Origin: Candidatus Gracilibacteria bacterium
GTDB taxonomy: Bacteria; Patescibacteriota; Gracilibacteria; UBA1369; UBA12473
NCBI GenBank assembly: GCA_041658685.1
Contig: JBAZZS010000001.1
Coordinates: 124,001 to 188,000 of the forward strand
Length of the DNA stretch: 64,000 nucleotides
Reading direction: 5' to 3'
In this document: positions 41,233 through 48,722 of the stretch, piece by piece
Layout: each line of letters starts with the position of its first letter
Numbering within the stretch: position 1 is the stretch's first letter
Notes under the pieces: model-generated
Told to the model about the DNA's origin: nothing
Database searches by the model: none
The model's input: the letters and a program-made list of their open reading frames with translations, nothing else
Made by a program: the position numbers and the translations under genes

Positions 41233-41455
41233 TGTCGTAAAAGGATATTACGAAAATGTATATCGATTCCGATTGGACGATGCTCAAAGACAACTTTTAG
41301 GAAATTTATTGCGTCGTGGAGAAATTTCAAGAAGAGAAATGGATGAGGCAACGCTTGCATTGCTGATAAATATGGGATTGGGTGAAGAAGATGAGAAAGG
41401 GATGATCAGAATCCGCGGGGAATGGTTTAAAGCTAGAACTGCAGCACTTCAATAA
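41228..41455 (+). pseudogene. Out-of-frame C-terminal winged-helix segment of the ATPase
   Basis: About 75 codons beginning FDVVKGYYENVYRFRLDDAQ and continuing LLGNLLRRGEISRREMDEATLALLINMGL and IRIRGEWFKARTAAL. This is the winged-helix pattern that normally follows STAND-type ATPase domains. It lacks its own start and is joined to the upstream frame only if the heptamer array loses one unit or gains two. It may be a phase-variable OFF state rather than a dead gene. Confidence 0.7.
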
Positions 41456-41571
41456 TTTTTATCTTTTTAATTCGAGAGAAGAATGCCCCCCATGTGATTT
41501 GGAAAATTCAAACAAGCGATGGACTTATCCTGAGTATCCACCGGTGGTTGAATTTTTTTCTCCGATCGTTT

Positions 41572-43032
41572 TTACTTTGCCGAGGGATCCTGTTTGTAAA
41601 GATTCTCTCCGCTGATTTTTCCCGTAGCCCACGCGGCTTGCAAGTTGAAGCCCCCGGTTTCAGCGTCGACATCGAGAAGTTCGCCGGCCAAGAAAAGGCC
41701 CGGGCATTTTTGGGACGCCATGGTTTTAGAATCCACTTCGTCGAGAGCCACGCCGCCTGCGGTCACGATTTCTTCACCGGATTTTCGGCCGATGGCTTGG
41801 CACGGCGTTCGTTTCAACATTTCCACCAAACGCAGGATTTCTTTTTTGCTCACCTGGTCGTTGCGTTTGTCTCCGGAAATGCCGAGAACCCATAACAGCA
41901 CCTCTTTAAACGTGCGCAACCCGAATAGACGAAGCGTATTTTTGAGGGTTTGATGAGGGTGTTCGGCGAGTGCGGACTTGAGGCGAGAGGAAAGTTGTTC
42001 AAAGTTTTCATCCGGGAAAAAGTCGATGCAGAGGGAGGCCGGATTTTGGGCGGAAAAATCCTCGTATGCGGCTTGGGACGAGAGCGCAAACACGGCAGGT
42101 CCGCTCACGCCTTCGTGGGTGAAGAGGAAGGGGCCCACGCACGAAGCGCCAGCGGAGTGCGCTCCCCCGCATCCCTTTTCCGCGCAGCGAAGTGCGCTTG
42201 AAAAACTCTGCCCGGGCAGAGTTTTTGCCTCATTTTTTGGCTTATTTAAGCCATTTTGATTTTTGGGCGTGAGGGTGGCTGAGGCGAATGCGGCGACCGA
42301 ATCGGCAGGCGAAGAAAGAGTTGGCTCGGAATTGTTTTGCGAGTTTGTGGTAAGCGTGAGGCGTGCTTTTGGAAAAGCCAATCCCGCAAGATCTCTCACC
42401 CAGGGCTCTTCCAAACACAACGCTTGCAGGCCCGGAGCCAAGGGCGTGATCGTGTGTCCAAGCGAGGCCGAGAGCGTATACCCATCGATTGTCGGATTTC
42501 CTCCGGGCTGAACTTTTCCTCCAGTGGTGAGCAATACGCGGTCCACCAAAATGGGCAGATTTTTTTCGAATTCAATGGAAAATCCTTTTTTCGTTTTCTC
42601 GATTTTTTTCACTGAATGGCCGAGCAATACGCGCACCGTTTCCGGATGCGCTTCAAAAATTTTCTCAAAAACTCCCACCACATCATGGGCGGAATCGGAT
42701 TCCGGCAACACACGAAATCGTTCTTCGGTTTTGAGTGGCAATCCGTGCGATTCAAACCATTCGTATGCCTTTTGCGGTGAAAATTCGTGCATGGCAAAGC
42801 GGAGAAATCGGCTCCCGCGCGGGTAATGCGCGAGCACATCACGAGGGTCGGCGATGGCGGTGGTGAGGTTGCATCTCCCTCCACCGGTGAGTCGTATTTT
42901 TTGGCCCAACGCTACGTTTTTATCAATGAGGAGCACATGCGTGTCCGGATTTTTTTCGCAAATCGTAGCCGCGGCCATGAGCCCTGCGGCGCCGCCTCCG
43001 ATGATGGCGAGAGTAAGAGGTTTGGAGTTCAT
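41572..43032 (-). CDS. BaiN/HI0933-family FAD-dependent oxidoreductase with repeat-derived insert
   Basis: 486 residues. The N-terminal FAD-binding Rossmann motif IIGGGAAGLMAA, ALGQKIRLTGGGRCNLT, LLTTGGKVQPGGNPTIDGY and FLFTHEGVSGPAVF are signatures of the HI0933/BaiN flavoproteins, and the end AGELLDVDAETGGFNLQAAWATG closes the FAD site. Substrates of this family are poorly known; the protein is cytoplasmic. Family members are about 400 residues; here roughly 70 extra residues separate KARLTLTT from GPFLFTHEG, and most of them are encoded by palindromic repeats (42138-42254). Other motifs are intact, so the protein may be functional with a disordered loop. Confidence 0.9.
   Translation of the reverse strand: MNSKPLTLAIIGGGAAGLMAAATICEKNPDTHVLLIDKNVALGQKIRLTGGGRCNLTTAIADPRDVLAHYPRGSRFLRFAMHEFSPQKAYEWFESHGLPLKTEERFRVLPESDSAHDVVGVFEKIFEAHPETVRVLLGHSVKKIEKTKKGFSIEFEKNLPILVDRVLLTTGGKVQPGGNPTIDGYTLSASLGHTITPLAPGLQALCLEEPWVRDLAGLAFPKARLTLTTNSQNNSEPTLSSPADSVAAFASATLTPKNQNGLNKPKNEAKTLPGQSFSSALRCAEKGCGGAHSAGASCVGPFLFTHEGVSGPAVFALSSQAAYEDFSAQNPASLCIDFFPDENFEQLSSRLKSALAEHPHQTLKNTLRLFGLRTFKEVLLWVLGISGDKRNDQVSKKEILRLVEMLKRTPCQAIGRKSGEEIVTAGGVALDEVDSKTMASQKCPGLFLAGELLDVDAETGGFNLQAAWATGKISGENLYKQDPSAK
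42138..42254 (-). repeat. Compound repeat insertion inside the flavoprotein gene
   Basis: In plus-strand order: a full family A copy (42138-42172, CGCAC/GTGCG plus CTCCCCCGCAT), a partial second copy (42182-42199), a perfect 26-bp palindrome centred on CCCGGG (42201-42226) and a family D palindrome (42238-42254). All are read through in frame; family A gives the peptide CGGAHSAGASCVG, nearly the same as in Cys-rich copy 1. Confidence 0.75.
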
Positions 43033-43047
43033 CTTTTTTTAAGGTTT

Positions 43048-44304
43048 TTAAAACTGTCTCAAAATTTTCCGCACACTTTCTTCCGCCTCTTCATTGCCGG
43101 CTAAGTGCGCGAGTTCAACGAGTTTTTGGTAGGTGCTGCGGTACGCCCGCGCCTCGCTCAAAGTCTTGGCATGAGGGATGCGCGAGGCCAGAACATTGTA
43201 TTGTCCCTGATAACACGCTTTCACCATGCGATCATCGCCGGCTTGTTTAAAAAACGGCAGCGCTTCGTTGTAAGATTTTTTTTGATAATAATAAACGCCT
43301 TCGCGGTAGGGGAGACTGTGCTCCAACTCGGCATCGCCGCAATAGCGTGCGAAATAACGCGCTTTTTTGAAATCATTTTGATTCATATAATAAATCGTGG
43401 CGTTGCGGTAGGCGTTTTGTAAAAGGGCGGGTTCATTGATCTTTTCAAGATAAAAAATGGCAGATTCGTAGCGGTGTTGATTGAGCAAGGAGACTCCCAG
43501 ATTTTGATAGGAAATTTTTAAATTGCGATCCACCACGTCACGCAAACTCGAGATGAGATACGCGAGTTCTGCACGTTTAACCACGGTGCGTTCATCGATT
43601 TTTTTGGTTTTGGCTTCTTCGTCATTCACATCGAGAAGATTGGTGGAAAGAAGCTCGGTGATGGGCAAAAGATAGTCGAATTTTTCATATTTTTGAAACG
43701 TGGCATTCGTGGCCTCAATATCAACCCCTTGAAAATGCAGGCACACGTGTCGGGGCAAGAGTTTGATTTGAAGATCCGAAATCGGAAATTTGAGCGAATA
43801 AAGATACGCGTAAAGCGTGACGATTTGGTTGCAGTCGCCAATGAGCGGTTCTTGCGTGGGATTTTTGAGAAGTTTACCGAAATTGCTGGCCTCTTCGTAA
43901 TGATACAAAAAGCCCGGACGGAGATAGGCCATGATGCACGCGAGATGGAGAATTTTTTCCGGAATATGGCCGGGAAAAAGAATCCCCAATTTTTCAAATT
44001 GAGATTGTAGACGAACGAGGTCGGGAGGATTTTTTTCGCAAAAGCGAAAAAAATCCCGTTTCATCTCCTCCACATTTTTATACATTTTGCGTCGTACCCG
44101 TTTTTTTAAATACACATAATTTTTATATTTTTTTTCCATCCATAAATTGAGACTCACCAGGTCTTCTTGCATCAATTCTCCCAGCTTTCGCTCTGTCGCC
44201 TGTCTCCCGTCCGACGCTCGAATGTGTTTAAAAAACCGATCCGCTTTTCGTTCAAACGAATTCGCATAAGAAGAAAAAAACGAAAAAAGACGAAAAAGAA
44301 ACAT
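43048..44304 (-). CDS. Transglutaminase-like / TPR-like protein
   Basis: 418 residues. Residues about 105-215 have a transglutaminase-like pattern: LIGDCNQIVTLYAYLYSL (candidate Cys) and LPRHVCLHFQGVDIEATN (candidate His and acidic residue). Residues about 255-400 are helical pairs of TPR type: YQNLGVSLLNQHRYESAIFYLEKI, YRNATIYYMNQNDFKKARYFARYC, YREGVYYYQKKSYNEALPFFKQAG. The N-terminus is basic with a hydrophobic start (MFLFRLFSFFSSYA) that may be a weak anchor. Function is unknown; catalytic competence of the first domain is untested. It lies between the flavoprotein and the DsbA-like gene, all on the minus strand and closely spaced. Confidence 0.65.
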   Translation of the reverse strand: MFLFRLFSFFSSYANSFERKADRFFKHIRASDGRQATERKLGELMQEDLVSLNLWMEKKYKNYVYLKKRVRRKMYKNVEEMKRDFFRFCEKNPPDLVRLQSQFEKLGILFPGHIPEKILHLACIMAYLRPGFLYHYEEASNFGKLLKNPTQEPLIGDCNQIVTLYAYLYSLKFPISDLQIKLLPRHVCLHFQGVDIEATNATFQKYEKFDYLLPITELLSTNLLDVNDEEAKTKKIDERTVVKRAELAYLISSLRDVVDRNLKISYQNLGVSLLNQHRYESAIFYLEKINEPALLQNAYRNATIYYMNQNDFKKARYFARYCGDAELEHSLPYREGVYYYQKKSYNEALPFFKQAGDDRMVKACYQGQYNVLASRIPHAKTLSEARAYRSTYQKLVELAHLAGNEEAEESVRKILRQF

Positions 44305-44322
44305 GGACCAAAAAGTAAAAAA

Positions 44323-45051
44323 TTAATTCGTCAGCGCCGCATCAATGGCAGCGGAAAGATTCGCATACGGTTGAGCTCCCACCAAGGTTTTTCCATTCAC
44401 GATAAACGTGGGGGTGTACAAAACTCCGGCATTTACCCCACCTTGCAATTGGTCCTCAATCCCGGCGGCGTATCGATTCGCCTCAAGACACGTATTGAAC
44501 GACGTCGCATCCAACCCCAAATCCACGGCATATTTTTGAATCGATTCGGGCGGGATGGAAACCGTTTTTTCCGCTCCGGGATCCAGTTCGTTCTGTCCCT
44601 CAACAATAAGATCCATCATGTCCCAGTACGCCCCTTGTTCGCGCGCACATTCCGTGGCCATCGCAGCATTCAGCGCATCGGGATGGATTTGCGAAAGGGG
44701 AAAATGTCGATACACAAAATAAACTTTCCCGGTATCGATGTAATCGGCTTTCAAGAGATCAAACGTTTCATTGTAAGCTCTTCGGCAAAAAAAACATTGT
44801 AAGTCGCTGTATTCCAGCACAGTCACCGGCGCCGCAGGGTTTCCCAACCCTTCCTCATCCGTAATATCAAGAGTGATAAGGTCGATGTACTCAGGAGTCA
44901 CGGGCTTTTCAGCGGGCGTAACGGTCACGGTTTTCGTCGGGGTATCCGAAGAAGAAAGAATGGAAGCAAACGGGATTTGGCTCACGCCATACCCAATCAT
45001 TACTCCCAATAAAATAAACGTGGCGATTTTCCAAGAATTTTTGCACTCCAT
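44323..45051 (-). CDS. DsbA-family thiol-disulfide oxidoreductase, membrane-anchored
   Basis: 242 residues. An N-terminal anchor (IATFILLGVMIGYGVSQIPF) and a Thr/Pro-rich linker precede a thioredoxin-fold domain: APVTVLEYSDLQCFFC (C86-C89, motif CFFC), YRHFPLSQIHPDALNAAMATECAREQG and the cis-Pro loop LYTPTFIVNG near 212. This is the DsbA/BdbD-like group that oxidises or isomerises disulfides outside the cytoplasm, which fits the many Cys-containing predicted exported proteins in this window. The partner DsbB/VKOR is not seen here. Leader ATAAAATTATGG, without Shine-Dalgarno sequence. Confidence 0.9.
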   Translation of the reverse strand: MECKNSWKIATFILLGVMIGYGVSQIPFASILSSSDTPTKTVTVTPAEKPVTPEYIDLITLDITDEEGLGNPAAPVTVLEYSDLQCFFCRRAYNETFDLLKADYIDTGKVYFVYRHFPLSQIHPDALNAAMATECAREQGAYWDMMDLIVEGQNELDPGAEKTVSIPPESIQKYAVDLGLDATSFNTCLEANRYAAGIEDQLQGGVNAGVLYTPTFIVNGKTLVGAQPYANLSAAIDAALTN

Positions 45052-45116
45052 AATTTTATGATTTTATTGATAGTGATCCCATCATAGGATAATTTCACGT
45101 TAGAGTAAAAAAAATC

Positions 45117-46274
45117 ATGAAAAAAATTTCAACCAACGATATCCGCTTTTTACAGCGCGCCTTGCTGCGCTGGTTCACTTTGAATCAACGTGACTTACCG
45201 TGGCGTCACACCTACGCGCCTTATGATGTGTGGATTTCAGAGATCATGCTTCAACAAACGCAAGTCAAAACCGTACTTCCTTATTTTGAGCGCTGGATAA
45301 AAACGTTTCCCACGATTCAATCCGTGGCCTCGGCTCAAGAGGAGAAAATTTTAAAACTCTGGGAAGGACTTGGCTACTATTCTCGCGCCCGTAATCTCCA
45401 AAAAGCCGCTCAAAAAATTGTAAAAAATCACCACGGGAAATTTCCTGAAAATTACGAAGACATTCTCGCGCTTCCCGGCATTGGCCGTTACACCGCCGGA
45501 GCCATTGCCAGCATTGCCTACAATCAACCCCAACCGATTTTAGACGGCAACATGATCCGCGTCATCGCGCGTTTATTGGCGGAGAAGAGAAACACGCGAA
45601 AACCGCAACTCCAAGCGCAATTTTGGGCCATTGCAAAATCGTGGATCCCGGCAAAAGATGCCCGTAATTTCAACCAAGCCATGATGGAATTGGGGGCCCT
45701 TGTGTGCACGCCCAAGAGTCCGGATTGTAAAAATTGTCCGCTGAAAAAACAATGTCACGCTTATGCGTTAGACCTCGCTGAATCCCTTCCGAATCGCGGA
45801 AAATCTCAAAAAAAAGTAGAGATCAAAGTCGTTGCCGCCATTCTTGTTAAAAAAACCATTCGCGCTTCGTCATTAATTTTTATCCAAAAACGCCCTCAAC
45901 AAGGCTTAATGGGAGGTTTATGGGAATTTCCGGGCGGCAAAGTAAAACCTAAAGAATCCCTCAAGGACGCCCTTTGTCGTGAAATCCGCGAAGAGCTCGG
46001 CATCGAAATTTCAAACCTGCGTCCTTTTCTCAACATCAAGCACTCTTACACCAAATACAACGTCGATTTTCACACTTTTTTAGTCGACTGCACGGGGGAA
46101 AAAATAAAACAAAAAGAAGAGATCGATCACGCCTGGGTTCCGATTGAAAAGCTCTCCAAGCTTCCTTTCCCGGCCGCAAACGTAAAAGTGATTAAAGCGT
46201 TGGTCAAAGGTAAAATCGAAACAATTAGCCACAGAGTCAATTCCATTTGTTGTAAAAATTTTCGACAGAAATAA
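45117..46274 (+). CDS. mutY: A/G-specific adenine glycosylase MutY with intact Nudix domain
   Basis: 385 residues. The N-terminal HhH-GPD domain has the catalytic Glu in SEIMLQQTQVKTVLPYF and the HhH/Asp loop ALPGIGRYTAGAIASIAYNQP...LDGN. The [4Fe-4S] loop is C-x6-C-x2-C-x5-C (CTPKSPDCKNCPLKKQC). It removes A opposite 8-oxoG. The C-terminal domain (about 240-370) carries a complete Nudix box, GKVKPKESLKDALCREIREE followed by LGI, whereas the homologous 8-oxoG-recognition domain of typical MutY has lost it. A dual MutY/MutT activity is therefore possible (inference). Confidence 0.93.
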   Translation: MKKISTNDIRFLQRALLRWFTLNQRDLPWRHTYAPYDVWISEIMLQQTQVKTVLPYFERWIKTFPTIQSVASAQEEKILKLWEGLGYYSRARNLQKAAQKIVKNHHGKFPENYEDILALPGIGRYTAGAIASIAYNQPQPILDGNMIRVIARLLAEKRNTRKPQLQAQFWAIAKSWIPAKDARNFNQAMMELGALVCTPKSPDCKNCPLKKQCHAYALDLAESLPNRGKSQKKVEIKVVAAILVKKTIRASSLIFIQKRPQQGLMGGLWEFPGGKVKPKESLKDALCREIREELGIEISNLRPFLNIKHSYTKYNVDFHTFLVDCTGEKIKQKEEIDHAWVPIEKLSKLPFPAANVKVIKALVKGKIETISHRVNSICCKNFRQK

Positions 46275-46435
46275 GTGACAAAATAAAAAATAAAAAAATA
46301 TTCAGATTTAAAAAGGATTTTTCCATTAGTTGTTATTTTTGACAGCATTTTTTAGCCCTTAAAAAGGTCCTTGCGTTACATGCCGTCATTTGTTTAACGT
46401 GAACGCGTTGATTCCAATCCTTAACCCTTTTATCC

Positions 46436-47971
46436 ATGGTAAAACTCTCCGCCGATCAATTGAAGATTTCAAAAGAGACGAGCCAAGAAAAGTCTCAAAA
46501 GCGCGATTTTCCGTTCCTTTCCGTGGGACAAGAACATTTATTGAATTTGAGTTATTTTGAATTGGAACAAAAAAATTTCGAAGTGAGAGCTTTAAGATTG
46601 GAAGGAAAAACCAGCGAAGACGTTCGTGAAGAATTTATGAGTTATCTTGAGAAAGAAAAAGGGATCAAAGCGGTGACCGTATTTTTCAGCGATCTTGAAG
46701 GACGATTCCACGCGTTGGATTACAATAAAAAATTCTTACTCAATGCGGAAGACAATCTCACATTTGACGGATCCTCCATCCACGGTTTTACCATTCAAAA
46801 AGAATCCGATCTTCGTCTAACCATAGATTGGACCACGTTTCGTTGGGCGCCGGCCGATCTTTTTGGCCCGGGAAAAGTGTTGGTATTTGCCAATGTGATG
46901 GACAAAGACGGGACTCGCTATGAAGGGGATTTTAGAGGGAAACTGGATACCTATTGTTCCAAGCTTCGCACCGAACAGGGGATCACGGTGAATGTGGCCA
47001 CGGAAGTCGAAGGATTTTTATTCAAAGGACTGAAAGCGGAACAAACGTATGAAGAGCAAACGCGCTTTGAATTGGCCACCATGAGCGGTTATTTCAATTC
47101 TTTGCCGCAGGAAAATTTACATTTATTCATCGATAAATTGGCGGAAGTGCAACGCGTGCTCGCGTTTGACAATGAAAAGGATCATCCCGAAGTTGCGCCT
47201 TCCCAGTTTGAATTGAATTTTCGTTATGCCCCGGCCTTGGATGCCGCGGATGAGGTTCAGCTTTACAAATTATTAGCGCGCCAAGTCGCCAATTCCATGG
47301 GGTGCACCGCCAGTTTCCTTCCAAAACCCGTGGCCGGAGTCAACGGGAGTGGCATGCACACCAATATTTCATTGTCTCAAAACGGAAAAAATATTTTTTA
47401 CGATGCCAAGGGTAAAGAAAAACTTTCCGAAACCGCACATCGCTTCATCACCGGGATTTTGTATTATGCGAACGATCTTTGTTTGGTGATTGCTCCGAGC
47501 GTGAATGCGTATCGTCGTTTGGACCCGCATTATGAAGCTCCGAATGAAATCAAAGTTTCTCCCACGGATCGCGGATCTATGATTCGTATCCCGATCGGCA
47601 ATGAAAAAAGCGCCCGTATCGAGGTTCGAACCGTGGCTCCGGACGTAAATCCTTATCTCACGGTTTACGCCTTACTCAAGGCCGGCATGGCCGCGGTTCA
47701 TGCCACGCCAAAAGAACTAAAGACCATGGAAGCCGAAGTTTACGAAGGAGACGTGAAAAAACTCCCCGGGGAAATTTACACCGCAATGGCCAATTTTATG
47801 GGAAGCGATTTCATGAAAGAAATGATGGGAAGCACGAATCATTCCAAATATCTCTCATTAAAGGAAGCCGTGGCGGATCGCAGTCCCAGACAACTCGGAA
47901 GGCACATCAAAAGCGGAGAAATTTTGTATCACCATGAAGTCACGAATCAATACTTGTGGAAACAGTTTTGA
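46436..47971 (+). CDS. glnA: Glutamine synthetase (type I) with N-terminal extension
   Basis: 511 residues. The GS core is evident: FDGSSIHGF, ATEVEGFLF, APSQFELNFRY, GVNGSGMHTNISLSQNGKN, SVNAYRRLDPHYEAP, RIPIGNEKSARIEVRTVAPDVNPYL. It joins ammonia and glutamate using ATP. The first 70 residues are charged and not part of the standard domain. The NLY adenylylation-site motif of enterobacterial GS is not visible, so control by adenylyltransferase is unlikely. A TrmB-family regulator begins 3 nt after the stop, so the two are co-transcribed and possibly linked in regulation. The leader is AATCCTTAACCCTTTTATCC before ATG. Confidence 0.95.
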   Translation: MVKLSADQLKISKETSQEKSQKRDFPFLSVGQEHLLNLSYFELEQKNFEVRALRLEGKTSEDVREEFMSYLEKEKGIKAVTVFFSDLEGRFHALDYNKKFLLNAEDNLTFDGSSIHGFTIQKESDLRLTIDWTTFRWAPADLFGPGKVLVFANVMDKDGTRYEGDFRGKLDTYCSKLRTEQGITVNVATEVEGFLFKGLKAEQTYEEQTRFELATMSGYFNSLPQENLHLFIDKLAEVQRVLAFDNEKDHPEVAPSQFELNFRYAPALDAADEVQLYKLLARQVANSMGCTASFLPKPVAGVNGSGMHTNISLSQNGKNIFYDAKGKEKLSETAHRFITGILYYANDLCLVIAPSVNAYRRLDPHYEAPNEIKVSPTDRGSMIRIPIGNEKSARIEVRTVAPDVNPYLTVYALLKAGMAAVHATPKELKTMEAEVYEGDVKKLPGEIYTAMANFMGSDFMKEMMGSTNHSKYLSLKEAVADRSPRQLGRHIKSGEILYHHEVTNQYLWKQF

Positions 47972-47974
47972 TCT

Positions 47975-48721
47975 ATGAATTTTAAAGAAATTTTCATCGC
48001 TCTCGGGCTCAACGAAAAAGAAGCCAAAGTGTATTTGGCCACACTCGAATTGGGCCCGTCTGCAACCTCGGACATCGCGCTTCGCGCCAAATTGAATCGG
48101 GTCACCACGTACACCATCCTCGAAAAGTTGGTGCAAAAAGGTTTTATTCACACCCTCCTGCAAGAAAAAGTGCGTTGTTTTTCCGCGGTGGACCCGGATA
48201 CGTTGAGAGATTTATATCGCGAACGATACAATAATTTAAAACAGGCGCTTCCGGATTTGCGCCGACTCCACGGCAAAACCATGCACCCGCGGGTTCGTTA
48301 TTACGAGGGGCTCGAGGGGATCAAACGTATTTACGCAGACACACTCACTTCAAAAACCGAAATTTTAAATTATGCAGACTCAAAAGGAATTCGTCAGTTT
48401 TGGCCCAATTACGACGAAGAATATGTGAAAGAACGTGTTCGTAAAAAAATTTATTTACGCGGCATTGCGCCGGACGATGAGTACGGGTGCGCAGTGGCGG
48501 CTGAAAACAAGAAAAAGCATCGTGAAATCCGCCTCGTTCCTCGAAATCAGATTGAATTCGCCAATGAAATCAACATTTACGACGATAAAGTTTCCATCAT
48601 TTCCTTCAGCAAAGACGAACTCATCGGCATGATCATTGAGAGCAAAGAAATCGCCAACACCCAACGCGCCATTTTTAAGATGGCGTGGGCGTTTGCAAAA
48701 GCCCGTTCTTCAAAATCTTAA
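47975..48721 (+). CDS. TrmB-family transcriptional regulator, copy 2
   Basis: 248 residues, starting 3 nt after glnA. The winged helix (FIALGLNEKEAKVYLATLEL, RVTTYTILEKLVQKGFIHTL, then the wing EKVRCFSAVDP) is followed by RVRYYEGLEGIKRIYADTL and a C-terminal domain ending VSIISFSKDELIGMIIESKEI. It is clearly paralogous to the regulators at 30391 and 52474, sharing YEG(V/L)EGIK and the terminal FSKDEL-type motif. Linkage to glnA suggests a nitrogen or amino-acid cue, but that is an inference. Its stop is 1 nt from the stop of the convergent Cys-rich copy 2. Confidence 0.86.
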   Translation: MNFKEIFIALGLNEKEAKVYLATLELGPSATSDIALRAKLNRVTTYTILEKLVQKGFIHTLLQEKVRCFSAVDPDTLRDLYRERYNNLKQALPDLRRLHGKTMHPRVRYYEGLEGIKRIYADTLTSKTEILNYADSKGIRQFWPNYDEEYVKERVRKKIYLRGIAPDDEYGCAVAAENKKKHREIRLVPRNQIEFANEINIYDDKVSIISFSKDELIGMIIESKEIANTQRAIFKMAWAFAKARSSKS

Positions 48722-48722
48722 G

